DNA of 64,000 nt from Bombus terrestris. Its lineage: Eukaryota; Arthropoda; Insecta; Hymenoptera; Apidae. Below are positions 12,478-26,129 of this stretch, in pieces. The number at the start of each line of letters is the position of its first letter. Positions within the stretch are counted from its first letter, which is position 1. Position numbers and translations under genes: made by a program. The stretch covers positions 3,906,001 to 3,970,000 of the forward strand of contig NW_025963549.1 in the NCBI RefSeq assembly GCF_910591885.1, written 5' to 3'. The notes below the pieces were generated by a model that saw only the letters and a program-made list of their open reading frames with translations, was not told where the DNA came from and searched no databases.

Positions 12478-14339
12478 AAATCGCTGACAAAATTAGGCAA
12501 TAACAGGAAATATATGCAAGGCAATATAAGGTATATGTATAGCTTGGAAATTGTAATCGTTGCTCGCTCGCTCCGCTCGCTCGTATAAATCTAGTCCATC
12601 CTCACAACCGATCCGACACGTTAGCAAATTTGAAATAAGTCGCCTCCTTATCGAATAACGAACGCAAGAGGGATTGGTTCTGGGTTAGGCTATAGTTTTC
12701 GAGCGAGCGCAGCGAGCGAGGGACGCGTAAAGGTGTGTCACAAACCAACGGTTTGGCACATAGGGACATTGAAATATTCGCACCAGCCTGAGGTGCCGGA
12801 AGTCTTTATCGAATTGCGTACTGGCAAAAGTTTACAGTTTATCAATAGTTTTACATAAATAGTAATAATTCCACATAGTACAGTGCAACGTGTGGTGCGA
12901 AATCGCTGACAAGATTAGGCAATAACAGGAAATATATGCAAGGTTATATAAGGTATATGTCTAGCTTGGAAATTGTAATCGTTGCTCGCTCGCTCCGCTC
13001 GATCGTAAGAATCAAGTCCAGCCTCACAACCGATCAGACACGTTAGCATATTTGAAATAAGTCGCCTCCTTATCGAGTAACGAACGCAAGAGGGATTTGT
13101 TTTAGGTTAGGCTATAGTTTTCGTGCGAGCGCAGCGAGCGATGGACGCGTAAAGGTGTGTAGCAAACGAACGGTTTGGCACATAGGGACATTGAAATATT
13201 CGCACCATCCCGAGGAGCCGGAAGTCTTTATCGAACTGCGTACTGTCCACAGTTTACAGTTTATCACTAGTTTTACATAAATAATAATATTTCCACATAG
13301 TACAGTGCAATGTGCGGTCCGAAATCGCTGACAAAATTAGGAAATAACAGGAAATATATGCAAGCCAATATAAGGTATATGTATAGCTTGGAAATTGTAA
13401 TCGTTGCTCGCTCGCTCCGCTCGCTCGTATAAATCTAGTCCATCCTCACAACCGATCCGACACGTTAGCAAATTTGAAATAAGTCGCCTCCTTATCGAAT
13501 AACGAACGCAAGAGGGATTGGTTCTGGGTTAGGCTATAGTTTTCGAGCGAGCGCAGCGAGCGAGGGACGCGTAAAGGTGTGTCACAAACCAACGGTTTGG
13601 CACATAGGGACATTGAAATATTCGCACCAGCCTGAGGTGCCGGAAGTCTTTATCGAACTGCCTACTGACAAAAGTTTACAGTTTATCAATACTTTTACAT
13701 AAATAGTAATAATTCCACATAGTACAGTGCAACGTGTGGTCCGAAATCGCTGACAAAATTAGGCAATAGCAGGAAATATATGCAAGGCAATATAAGGTAT
13801 ATGTATAGCTTGGAAATTGTAATCCTTGCTCGCTCGCTCCGCTCGCTCGTAAAAATCTAGTCCGACCTCACAACCGATCCGACACGTTAGCAAATTTGAA
13901 ATTAGTCGCCTCCTTATCGAATAACGAACGTAAGAGGGATTGGTTTTAGGTTAGGCTATAGTCTTCGAGCGAGCGCAGCGAGCGAGGTGCGCGTAAAGGT
14001 GTGTCACAAACCAACGGTTTGGCACATAGGGACATTGAAATATTCGCACCATCCCGAGGAGCCGGAAGTCTTTATCGAACTGCGTACTGTCCAAAGTTTA
14101 CAGTTTATCACTAGTTTTACATAAATAGTAATATTTCCACATAGTACAGTGCAACGTGTGTTCCGAAATCGCTGACATAATTAGGCAATAACAGGAAATA
14201 TATGCAAAGCAATATAAGGTATATGTATAGCGTGGAAATTGTAATCGTTGCTCGCTCGCTCCGCCCGCTCGTAAAAATCTAGTCCAACCTTACAACCGAT
14301 CCGACACGTTAGTAAATTTGAAATAAGTCGCCTCCTTAT
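12478..14339. repeat. Transition block between higher-order repeats
   Basis: There is no gene, only satellite units. A 2-unit relationship links about 12590-12790 with 13434-13640, sharing GGTTCTGGG and CCTGAGGTGCCGG at 844-bp spacing. An 8-unit relationship links about 12810-14010 with 16186-17390, sharing GTGTAGCAAAC, AATAGCAGG, AATCCTTGCTCG and GTCTTCGAG. The later copy carries the 5-bp insertion at 17183 that the earlier copy lacks. Confidence 0.75.
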
Positions 14340-16531
14340 CGAATAACGAATGCAAGAGGGACTGGTTTTAGGTAAGGATATATTCTTCGAGCGAGCGCAG
14401 CGAGCGAGGGACGCGTAAAGGTGTGTCACAATCCAACGGTTTGGCACACAGGGACATTGAAATATTCGCACCAGCCCGAGGAGCCGGAAGCCCTTATCGA
14501 ATAGCGTACTGACGAAAGTTTACAGTTTATCAATAGTTTTACATAAATAGTAATATTTCCACATAGTACAGTGCAACGTGTGTTCCGAAATCGCTGACAA
14601 AATTAGGCAATAACAGGAAATATATGCAAGGCAATATAAGGTATATGTATAGCTTGGAAATTGTAATCGTTGCTCGCTCGCTCCGCTCGCTCGTAAAAAT
14701 CTAGTCCGACCTCACAACCGATCCGACACGTTAGCAAATTTGAAATAAGTCGCCTCCTTATCGAATAACGAACGTAAGAGTGATTGGTTTTAGGTTAGGC
14801 TATAGTTTTCGAGGGAGCACAGCGAGCGAGGGACGCGTAAAGGTGTGTCACAAACCAACGGTTTGGCACATAGGGACATTGAAATATTCGCACCAGCTCG
14901 AGGAACCGCAAGTCTTTATCGAATTGCGTACTGGCAAAAGTTTACAGTTTATCAATAGTTTTACATAAATAGTAATAATTCCACATAGTACAGTGCAACG
15001 TGTGGTGCGAAATCGCTGACAAGATTAGGCAATAACAGGAAATATATGCAAGGTTATATAAGGTATATGTCTAGCTTGGAAATTGTAATCGTTGCTCGCT
15101 CGCTCCGCTCGATCGTAAGAATCAAGTCCAGCCTCACAACCGATCAGACACGTTAGCATATTTGAAATAAGTCGCCTCCTTATCGAGTAACGAACGCAAG
15201 AGGGATTTGTTTTAGGTTAGGCTATAGTTTTCGTGCGAGCGCAGCGAGCGATGGACGCGTAAAGGTGTGTCACAAACCAACGGTTTGGCACATAGGGACA
15301 TTGAAATATTCGCACCATCCCGAGGAGCCGGAAGTCTTTATCGAACTGCGTAATGACAAAAGTTTACAGTTTATCACTAGTTTTACATAAATAGTAATAT
15401 TTCCACATAGTACAGTGCAACGTGTGTTCCGAAATCGCTGACAAAATTAGGCAATAACAGGAAATATATGCAAGGCAATATAAGGTATATGTATAGCGTG
15501 GAAATTGTAATCGTTGCTCGCTCGCTCCGCTCGCTCGTAAAAATCTAGTCCAACCTCACAACCGATCCGACACGTTAGTAAATTTGAAATAAGTCGCCTC
15601 CTTATCGAATAACGAATGCAAGAGGGACTGGTTTTAGGTTAGGATATATTTTTCGAGCGAGCGCAGCGAGCGAGGGACGCGTAAAGGTGTGTCACAATCC
15701 AACGGTTTGGCACACAGGGACATTGAAATATTCGCACCAGCCCGAGGAGCCGGAAGCCTTTATCGAATAGCGTACTGACGAAAGTTTACAGTTTATCAAT
15801 AGTTTTACATAAATAGTAATATTTCCACATAGTACAGTGCAACGTGTGTTCCGAAATCGCTGACAACATTAGGCAATAACAGGAAATATATGCAAGGCAA
15901 TATAAGGTATATGTATAGCTTGGAAATTGTAATCGTTGCTCGCTCGCTCCGCTCGCTCGTAAAAATCTAGTCCGACCTCACAACCGATCCGACACGTTAG
16001 CAAATTTGAAATAAGTCGCCTCCTTATCGAATAACGAACGTAAGAGTGATTGGGTTTAGGTTAGGCTATAGTTTTCGAGGGAGCACAGCGAGCGAGGGAC
16101 GCGTAAAGGTGTGTCACAAACCAACGGTTTGGCACATAGGGACATTGAAATATTCGCACCAGCTCGAGGAACCGCAAGTCTTTATCGAATTGCGTACTGG
16201 CAAAAGTTTACAGTTTATCAATAGTTTTACATAAATAGTAATAATTCCACATAGTACAGTGCAACGTGTGGTGCGAAATCGCTGACAAGATTAGGCAATA
16301 ACAGGAAATATATGCAAGGTTATATAAGGTATATGTCTAGCTTGGAAATTGTAATCGTTGCTCGCTCGCTCCGCTCGATCGTAAGAATCAAGTCCAGCCT
16401 CACAACCGATCAGACACGTTAGCATATTTGAAATAAGTCGCCTCCTTATCGAGTAACGAACGCAAGAGGGATTTGTTTTAGGTTAGGCTATAGTTTTCGT
16501 GCGAGCGCAGCGAGCGATGGACGCGTAAAGG
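14340..16531. repeat. 3-unit higher-order repeat, 1266 bp
   Basis: About 14340-15265 and 15606-16531 correspond at 1266-bp spacing. Shared private variants are AGAGTGATTGG (14776 and 16042), TGGTGCGAAATC with GACAAGATTAGG (15003 and 16269) and ATGTCTAGCTTGG. The match breaks just after 15275, where GTCACAAACC in one copy faces GTAGCAAACC in the other (16533). Confidence 0.82.
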
Positions 16532-19500
16532 TGTGTAGCAAACCAACGGTTTGGCACATAGGGACATTGAAATATTCGCACCATCCCGAGGAGCCGGAAG
16601 TCTTTATCGAACTGCGTACTGTCCACAGTTTACAGTTTATCACTAGTTTTACATAAATAATAATATTTCCACATAGTACAGTGCAATGTGCGGTCCGAAA
16701 TCGCTGACAAAATTAGGAAATAACAGGAAATATATGCAAGCCAATATAAGGTATATGTATAGCTTGGAAATTGTAATCGTTGCTCGCTCGCTCCGCTCGC
16801 TCGTATAAATCTAGTCCATCCTCACAACCGATCCGACACGTTAGCAAATTTGAAATAAGTCGCCTCCTTATCGAATAACGAACGCAAGAGGGATTGGTTC
16901 TGGGTTAGGCTATAGTTTTCGAGCGAGCGCAGCGAGCGAGGGACGCGTAAAGGTGTGTCACAAACCAACGGTTTGGCACATAGGGACATTGAAATATTCG
17001 CACCAGCCCGAAGAGCCGGAAGTCTTTATCGAACTGCCTACTGACAAAAGTTTACAGTTTATCAATAGTTTCACATAAATAGTAATAATTCCACATAGTA
17101 CAGTGCAACGTGTGGTCCGAAATCGCTGACAAAATTAGGCAATAGCAGGAAATATATGCAAGGCAATATAAGGTATATGTATGTGTAAGCTTGGAAATTG
17201 TAATCCTTGCTCGCTCGCTCCGCTCGCTCGTAAAAATCTAGTCCGACCTCACAACCGATCCGACACGTTAGCAAATTTGAAATTAGTCGCCTCCTTATCG
17301 AATAACGAACGTAAGAGGGATTGGTTTTAGGTTAGGCTATAGTCTTCGAGCGAGCGCAGCGAGCGAGGTGCGCGTAAAGGTGTGTCACAAACCAACGGTT
17401 TGGCACATTGGGACATTGAAATATTCGCACCAGCCCGAGGAACCGCAAGTATTTATCGAATTGCGTACTGACAAAAGATTACAGTTTACCAATAGTTTTA
17501 CATAAATAATAATATTTCCACATAGTACAGTGCAACGTGTGGTCCGAAATTACTGACAAAATTTGGCAATAACAGGAAATACATGCAAGGCAATATAAGG
17601 TATATGTATAGCTTGGAAATTGTAATCGTTGCTCGCTCGCTCCGCTCGCTCGTATAAATCTAGTCCAACCTCACAACCGATCCGTCACGTTAGCAAATTT
17701 GAAATAAGTCGCCTCCTTATCGAATAACGAACGTAAGAGGGATTGGTTTTAGGTTAGGCTATAGTTTTCGAGGGAGCGCAGCGAGCGAGGTACGCGTAAA
17801 GGTGTGTCACAAACCAACGGTTTGGCACATAGGGACATTGAAATATTCGCACCAGCCCGAGGAGCCGGAAGTCTTTATCGAACTGCGTACTGTCCAAAGT
17901 TTACAGTTTATCACTAGTTTTACATAAATAGTAATATTTCCACATAGTACAGTGCAACGTGTGTTCCGAAATCGCTGACATAATTAGGCAATAACAGGAA
18001 ATATATGCAAAGCAATATAAGGTATATGTATAGCGTGGAAATTGTAATCGTTGCTCGCTCGCTCCGCTCGCTCGTAAAAATCTAGTCCAACCTTACAACC
18101 GATCCGACACGTTAGTAAATTTGAAATAAGTCGCCTCCTTATCGAATAACGAATGCAAGAGGGACTGGTTTTAGGTTAGGATATATTTTTCGAGCGAGCG
18201 CAGCGAGCGAGGGACGCGTAAAGGTGTGTCACAATCCAACGGTTTGGCACACAGGGACATTGAAATATTCGCACCAGCCCGAGGAGCCGGAAGCCTTTAT
18301 CGAATAGCGTACTGACGAAAGTTTACAGTTTACCAATAGTTTTACATAAATAGTAATATTTCCACATAGTACAGTGCAACGTGTGGTCCGAAATTGCTGA
18401 CAAAATTTGGCAATAACAGGAAATACATGCAAGGCAATATAAGGTATATGTATAGCGTGGAAATTGTAGTCGTTGCTCGCTCGCTCCGCTCGCTCATAAA
18501 AATCTAATCCAACCTCACAACCGATCCGACACGTTAGCAAATTTGAAATAAGTCGCCTCCTTATCGAATAACGAACGTAAGAGGGATTGGTTTTAGGTTA
18601 GGCTATAGTATTCGAGCGAGCGCAGCGAGCGAGGGAGGCGTAAAGGTGTGTCACAAACCAACGGTTTGGCACATAGTGACATTGAAATATTGGCACCAGC
18701 CCGAGGAACCGCAAGTCTTTATCGAATTGCGTATTGGCAAAACTTTACAGTTTATCACTAGTTTTACATAAATAATAATATTTCCACATAGTACAGTGCA
18801 ATGTGTGGTCCGAAATCGCTGACAAAATTAGGCAATAACAGGAAATATATGCAAGGCAATATAAGGTATATGTATAGCGTGGAAATTGTAATCGTTGCTC
18901 GCTCGCTCCTCTCGCTCATAAAAATCTAGTCCAACCTCACAACCGATCCGACACGTTAGAAAATTTGAAATAAGTCGCCTCCTTATGGAATAACGAACGC
19001 AAGAGGGAATGGTTTTAGGTTAGGCTATAGTTTTCGAGCGAGCGCAGCGAGCGAGGGACGCGTAAAGGTGTATCACAAACCAACGGTTTGGCACATAGGG
19101 ACATTGAAATATTGGCACCAGCCCGAGGAGCCGGAAGCCTTTATCGAATAGCGTACTGACGAAAGTTTACAGTTTACCAATAGTTTTACATAAATAGTAA
19201 TATTTCCACATAGTACAGTGCAACGTGTGGTCCGAAATTGCTGACAAAATTTGGCAATAACAGGAAATACATGCAAGGCAATATAAGGTATATGTATAGC
19301 GTGGAAATTGTAGTCGTTGCTCGCTCGCTCCGCTCGCTCATAAAAATCTAATCCAACCTCACAACCGATCCGACACGTTAGCAAATTTGAAATAAGTCGC
19401 CTCCTTATCGAATAACGAACGTAAGAGGGATTGGTTTTAGGTTAGGCTATAGACTTCGAGCGAGCGCAGCGAGCGAGGGAGGCGTAAAGGTGTGTCACAA

Positions 19501-19670
19501 ACCAACCGTATGGCACATAGGGACATTGAAATATTGGCACCAGCCCGAGGAACCGCAAGTCTTTATCGAATTGCGTACTGGCAAAAGTTTACAGTTTATC
19601 ACTAGTTTTACATAAATAATAATATTTCCACATAGTACAGTGCAATGTGTGGTCCGAAATCGCTGACAAA
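14930..19670. repeat. Segmental duplication, copy A (partner at about 23807-28540)
   Basis: About 4.7 kb matches 23807-28540 at an offset of 8877 bp before the insertion at 17183 and 8872 bp after it. Shared rare variants include TGGTGCGAAATC (15003 and 23880), GTAGCAAACC (16533 and 25410), CCCGAAGAGCC (17007 and 25884) and TTGCGTATTGGC with AAAACTTTACAG (18726 and 27598). Two patches break the match, at about 15350-15590 and at about 18950-18990, where each copy carries a different known variant. They look like conversion tracts. Confidence 0.82.
17183..17187. other. 5-bp insertion GTGTA, first of three
   Basis: The usual ATATGTATAGCTTGG reads ATATGTATGTGTAAGCTTGG here, making unit 41 (16881-17307) 427 bp. 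The exact placement is ambiguous by a base or two because of the TGTGT context. It lies on a background with AATAGCAGG upstream and AATCCTTGCTCG downstream. That background also occurs without the insertion near 13787 and 26025. Confidence 0.93.
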
Positions 19671-19719
19671 ATTAGGCAATAGCAGGAAATATATGCAAGG
19701 CAATATAAGGTATATGTAT

Positions 19720-19724
19720 GTGTA
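19720..19724. other. 5-bp insertion GTGTA, second of three
   Basis: This is the same insertion on the same AATAGCAGG / AATCCTTGCTCG background as at 17183. Unit 47 (19418-19844) is 427 bp. The upstream half of this unit is of a different type (CCGTATGG, ATTGGCACC), so the insertion-bearing half was joined to a new left half by recombination within the unit. Confidence 0.93.
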
Positions 19725-21412
19725 AGCTTGGAAATTGTAATCCTTGCTCGCTCGCTCCGCTCGCTCGTAAAAATCTAGTCCGACCTCACAACCGATCCGA
19801 CACGTTAGCAAATTTGAAATTAGTCGCCTCCTTATCGAATAACGAACGTAAGAGGGATTGGTTTTAGGTTAGGCTATAGTTTGCGAGCGAACGCAGCGAG
19901 CGAGGTGCGCGTAAAGGTATGTCACAAACCAACGGTTTGGCACATTGGGACATTGAAATATTCGCACCAGCCCGAGGAACCGCAAGTATTTATCGAATTG
20001 CGTACTGACAAAAGATTACAGTTTACCAATAGTTTTACATAAATAATAATATTTCCACATAGTACAGTGCAACGTGTGGTCCGAAATTACTGACAAAATT
20101 TGGCAATAACAGGAAATACATGCAAGGCAATATAAGGTATATGTATAGCTTGGAAATTGTAATCGTAGCTCGCTCGCTCCGCTCGCTCGTATAAATCTAG
20201 TCCAACCTCACAACCGATCCGTCACGTTAGCAAATTTGAAATAAGTCGCCTCCTTATCGAATAACGAACGTAAGAGGGATTGGTTTTAGGTTAGGCTATA
20301 GTTTTCGAGGGAGCGCAGCGAGCGAGGTACGCGTAAAGTTGTGTCACAAACCAACGGTTTGGCACATAGGGACATTGAAATATTCGCACCATCCCGAGGA
20401 GCCGGAAGTCTTTATCGAACTGCGTACTGTCCAAAGTTTACAGTTTATCACTAGTTTTACATAAATAGTAATATTTCCACATAGTACAGTGCAACGTGTG
20501 TTCCGAAATCGCTGACATAATTAGGCAATAACAGGAAATATATGCAAAGCAATATAAGGTATATGTATAGCGTGGAAATTGTAATCGTTGCTCGCTCGCT
20601 CCGCTCACTCGTAAAAATCTAGTCCGACCTCACAACCGATCCGACACGTTAGCAAATTTGATATTAGTCGCCTCCTTATCGAATAACGAACGCAAGAGGG
20701 ATTGGTTTTAGGTTAGGCTATAGTTTTCGAGCGAGCGCAGCGAGCGAGGTTCGCGTAAATGTGTGTCACAATCCAACGGTTTGGCACATAGGGACATTGA
20801 AATATTGGCACCAGCCCGAGGAGCCGGAAGCCTTTATCGAATAGCGTACTGACGAAAGTTTACAGTTTACCAATAGTTTTACATAAATAGTAATATTTCC
20901 ACATAGTACAGTGCAACGTGTGGTCCGAAATTGCTGACAAAATTTGGCAATAACAGGAAATACATGCAAGGCAATATAAGGTATATGTATAGCGTGGAAA
21001 TTGTAGTCGTTGCTCGCTCGCTCCGCTCGCTCATAAAAATCTAATCCAACCTCACAACCGATCCGACACGTTAGCAAATTTGAAATAAGTCGCCTCCTTA
21101 TCGAATAACGGTCGCAAGAGGGATTGGTTTTAGGTTAGGCTATAGACTTCGAGCGAGCGCAGCGAGCGAGGGAGGCGTAAAGGTGTGTCACAAACCAACC
21201 GTATGGCACATAGGGACATTGAAATATTGGCACCAGCCCGAGGAACCGCAAGTCTTTATCGAATTGCGTACTGGCAAAAGTTTACAGTTTATCACTAGTT
21301 TTACATAAATAATAATATTTCCACATAGTACAGTGCAATGTGTGGTCCGAAATCGCTGACAAAATTAGGCAATAGCAGGAAATATATGCAAGGCAATATA
21401 AGGTATATGTAT

Positions 21413-21417
21413 GTGTA
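21413..21417. other. 5-bp insertion GTGTA, third of three
   Basis: This is an identical insertion, 1693 bp after the second one, in unit 51 (21111-21537, 427 bp). It is a direct copy of the second through the 1693-bp higher-order repeat. The junction into the next unit is slightly altered (AAATCTGTCGCC, AATAGCCAACG). Confidence 0.93.
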
Positions 21418-23050
21418 AGCTTGGAAATTGTAATCCTTGCTCGCTCGCTCCGCTCGCTCGTAAAAATCTAGTCCAACCTCACAACCGATCCGACACGTTA
21501 GCAAATTTGAAATCTGTCGCCTCCTTATCGAATAGCCAACGTAAGAGGGATTGGTTTTAGGTTAGGCTCTAGTCTTCGAGCGAGCGCAGCGAGCGAGGTG
21601 CGCGTAAAGGTGTGTCACAAACCAACGGTTTGGCACATTGGGACATTGAAATATTCGCACCAGCCCGAGGAACCGCAAGTATTTATCGAATTGCGTACTG
21701 ACAAAAGATTACAGTTTACCAATAGTTTTACATAAATAATAATATTTCCACATAGTACAGTGCAACGTGTGGTCCGAAATTACTGACAAAATTTGGCAAT
21801 AACAGGAAATACATGCAAGGCAATATAAGGTATATGTATAGCTTGGAAATTGTAATCGTTGCTCGCTCGCTCCGCTCGCTCGTATAAATCTAGTCCAACC
21901 TCACAACCGATCCGTCACGTTAGCAAATTTGAAATAAGTCGCCTCCTTATCGAATAACGAACGTAAGAGGGATTGGTTTTAGGTTAGGCTATAGTTTTCG
22001 AGGGAGCGCAGCGAGCGAGGTACGCGTAAAGTTGTGTCACAAACCAACGGTTTGGCACATAGGGACATTGAAATATTCGCACCATCCCGAGGAGCCGGAA
22101 GTCTTTATCGAACTGCGTACTGTCCAAAGTTTACAGTTTATCACTAGTTTTACATAAATAGTAATATTTCCACATAGTACAGTGCAACGTGTGTTCCGAA
22201 ATCGCTGACATAATTAGGCAATAACAGGAAATATATGCAAAGCAATATAAGGTATATGTATAGCGTGGAAATTGTAATCGTTGCTCGCTCGCTCCGCTCA
22301 CTCGTAAAAATCTAGCCCGACCTCACAACCGAACCGACACGTTAGCAAATTTGATATTAGTCGCCTCCTTATCGAATAACGAACGCAAGAGGGATTGGTT
22401 TTAGGTTAGGCTATAGTTTTCGAGCGAGCGCAGCGAGCGAGGGTCTCGTAAATGTGTGTCACAATCCAACGGTTTGGCACATAGGGACATTGAAATATTG
22501 GCACCAGCCCGAGGAGCCGGAAGCCTTTATCGAATAGCGTACTGACGAAAGTTTACAGTTTACCAATAGTTTTACATAAATAGTAATATTTCCACATAGT
22601 ACAGTGCAACGTGTGGTCCGAAATTGCTGACAAAATTTGGCAATAACAGGAAATACATGCAAGGCAATATAAGGTATATGTATAGCGTGGAAATTGTAGT
22701 CGTTGCTCGCTCGCTCCGCTCGCTCATAAAAATCTAATCCAACCTCACAACCGATCCGACACGTTAGCAAATTTGAAATAAGTCGCCTCCTTATCGAATA
22801 ACGAACGCAAGAGGGATTGGTTTTAGGTTAGGCTATAGTATTCGAGCGAGCGCAGCGAGCGAGGGAGGCGTAAAGGTGTGTCACAAACCAACGGTTTGGC
22901 ACATAGGGACATTGAAATATTGGCACCAGCCCGAGGAACCGCAAGTCTTTATCGAATTGCGTACTGGCAAAAGTTTACAGTTTATCACTAGTTTTACATA
23001 AATAATAATATTTCCACATAGTACAGTGCAATGTGTGGTCCGAAATCGCT

Positions 23051-26000
23051 GACAAAATTAGGCAATAACAGGAAATATATGCAAGGCAATATAAGGTATA
23101 TGTATAGCGTGGAAATTGTAATCGTTGCTCGCTCGCTCCTCTCGCTCATAAAAATCTAGTCCAACCTCACAACCGATCCGACACGTTCGCAAATTTGAAA
23201 TAAGTCGCCTCCTTATCGAATAACGAACGCAAGAGGGAATGGTTTTAGGTTAGGCTATAGTTTTCGAGCGAGCGCAGCGAGCGAGGGACGCGTAAAGGTG
23301 TATCACAAACCAACGGTTTGGCACATAGGGACATTGAAATATTGGCACCAGCCAGAGGAACCGCAAGTCTTTATCGAATTGCGTACTGGCAAAAGATTAC
23401 AGTTTATCAATAGTTTTACATAAAGAGTAATATTTCCACATAGTACGGTGCAATGTGTGGTCCGAAATCGCTGACAAAATTAGGCAATAACAGGAAATAT
23501 ATGCAAGGCAATATAAGGTATATGTATAGCGTGGAAATTGTAATCGTTGCTCGCTCGCTCCGCTCGCTCATGAAAATCTAGTCAAACCTCACAACCGATC
23601 CGACACGTTAGTAAATTTGAAATAAGTCGCCTCCTTATCGAATAACGAACGCAAGAGGGATTTGTTTTAAGTTAGGCTATAGTTTTCGTGCGTGCGCAGC
23701 TAGCGATGGACGCGTAAAGGTGTGTAGCAAACCAACGGTTTGGCACATAGGGACATTGAAATATTCGCACCAGCCCGAGGAGCCGGAAGCCTTTATCGAA
23801 TACCGTACTGACGAAAGTTTACAGTTTATCAATAGTTTTACATAAATAGTAATAATTCCACATAGTACAGTGCAACGTGTGGTGCGAAATCGCTGACAAG
23901 ATTAGGCAATAACAGGAAATATATGCAAGGTTATATAAGGTATATGTCTAGCTTGGAAATTGTAATCGTTGCTCGCTCGCTCCGCTCGATCGTAAGAATC
24001 AAGTCCAGCCTCACAACCGATCAGACACGTTAGCATATTTGAAATAAGTCGCCTCCTTATCGAGTAACGAACGCAAGAGGGATTTGTTTTAGGTTAGGCT
24101 ATAGTTTTCGTGCGAGCGCAGCGAGCGATGGACGCGTAAAGGTGTGTCACAAACCAACGGTTTGGCACATAGGGACATTGAAATATTCGCACCATCCCGA
24201 GGAGCCGGAAGTCTTTATCGAACTGCGTACTGTCCAAAGTTTACAGTTTATCACTAGTTTTACATAAATAGTAATATTTCCACATAGTACAGTGCAACGT
24301 GTGTTCCGAAATCGCTGACATAATTAGGCAATAACAGGAAATATATGCAAAGCAATATAAGGTATATGTATAGCGTGGAAATTGTAATCGTTGCTCGCTC
24401 GCTCCGCTCGCTCGTAAAAATCTAGTCCAACCTTACAACCGATCCGACACGTTAGTAAATTTGAAATAAGTCGCCTCCTTATCGAATAACGAATGCAAGA
24501 GGGACTGGTTTTAGGTTAGGATATATTTTTCGAGCGAGCGCAGCGAGCGAGGGACGCGTAAAGGTGTGTCACAATCCAACGGTTTGGCACACAGGGACAT
24601 TGAAATATTCGCACCAGCCCGAGGAGCCGGAAGCCTTTATCGAATAGCGTACTGACGAAAGTTTACAGTTTATCAATAGTTTTACATAAATAGTAATATT
24701 TCCACATAGTACAGTGCAACGTGTGTTCCGAAATCGCTGACAACATTAGGCAATAACAGGAAATATATGCAAGGCAATATAAGGTATATGTATAGCTTGG
24801 AAATTGTAATCGTTGCTCGCTCGCTCCGCTCGCTCGTAAAAATCTAGTCCGACCTCACAACCGATCCGACACGTTAGCAAATTTGAAATAAGTCGCCTCC
24901 TTATCGAATAACGAACGTAAGAGTGATTGGTTTTAGGTTAGGCTATAGTTTTCGAGGGAGCACAGCGAGCGAGGGACGCGTAAAGGTGTGTCACAAACCA
25001 ACGGTTTGGCACATAGGGACATTGAAATATTCGCACCAGCTCGAGGAACCGCAAGTCTTTATCGAATTGCGTACTGGCAAAAGTTTACAGTTTATCAATA
25101 GTTTTACATAAATAGTAATAATTCCACATAGTACAGTGCAACGTGTGGTGCGAAATCGCTGACAAGATTAGGCAATAACAGGAAATATATGCAAGGTTAT
25201 ATAAGGTATATGTCTAGCTTGGAAATTGTAATCGTTGCTCGCTCGCTCCGCTCGATCGTAAGAATCAAGTCCAGCCTCACAACCGATCAGACACGTTAGC
25301 ATATTTGAAATAAGTCGCCTCCTTATCGAGTAACGAACGCAAGAGGGATTTGTTTTAGGTTAGGCTATAGTTTTCGTGCGAGCGCAGCGAGCGATGGACG
25401 CGTAAAGGTGTGTAGCAAACCAACGGTTTGGCACATAGGGACATTGAAATATTCGCACCATCCCGAGGAGCCGGAAGTCTTTATCGAACTGCGTACTGTC
25501 CACAGTTTACAGTTTATCACTAGTTTTACATAAATAATAATATTTCCACATAGTACAGTGCAATGTGCGGTCCGAAATCGCTGACAAAATTAGGAAATAA
25601 CAGGAAATATATGCAAGCCAATATAAGGTATATGTATAGCTTGGAAATTGTAATCGTTGCTCGCTCGCTCCGCTCGCTCGTATAAATCTAGTCCATCCTC
25701 ACAACCGATCCGACACGTTAGCAAATTTGAAATAAGTCGCCTCCTTATCGAATAACGAACGCAAGAGGGATTGGTTCTGGGTTAGGCTATAGTTTTCGAG
25801 CGAGCGCAGCGAGCGAGGGACGCGTAAAGGTGTGTCACAAACCAACGGTTTGGCACATAGGGACATTGAAATATTCGCACCAGCCCGAAGAGCCGGAAGT
25901 CTTTATCGAACTGCCTACTGACAAAAGTTTACAGTTTATCAATAGTTTCACATAAATAGTAATAATTCCACATAGTACAGTGCAACGTGTGGTCCGAAAT

Positions 26001-26129
26001 CGCTGACAAAATTAGGCAATAGCAGGAAATATATGCAAGGCAATATAAGGTATATGTATAGCTTGGAAATTGTAATCCTTGCTCGCTCGCTCCGCTCGCT
26101 CGTAAAAATCTAGTCCGACCTCACAACCG
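23051..26129. repeat. Satellite block containing the start of segmental duplication copy B
   Basis: This is satellite only. From about 23807 it is copy B of the 14930-19670 segment. Before that, about 22860-23570 matches about 28346-29056 at 5486 bp (13 units), sharing GAGGGAATGG, GTATCACAAACC and ACATAAAGAGTAAT. One unit near 23689 has an unusually eroded arm 1 (GTGCGTGCGCAGCTAGCGATGG split by several substitutions). Confidence 0.8.

Larger units (their letters stand above)
19090..23050. repeat. 4-unit higher-order repeat with insertion, 1693 bp, 2.3 copies
   Basis: Copies run at about 19090-20782, 20783-22475 and 22476-23050 (partial). The period is 4 x 422 + 5 because each full copy holds one GTGTA insertion. 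Other markers at 1693-bp spacing are GATATTAGTCG (20659 and 22352), CGAGGTACGCG (20319 and 22012) and CCGTATGG (19507 and 21200). The third copy ends near 23050, where AATAACAGG replaces AATAGCAGG. Confidence 0.88.

Noticed and set aside
12660..12690. GGTTCTGGGTT as a polymerase III B box
   Set aside because: It lacks the CRANNC core of the B box and is simply the GGTTCTGGG subfamily variant of the TTAGG dimer region.
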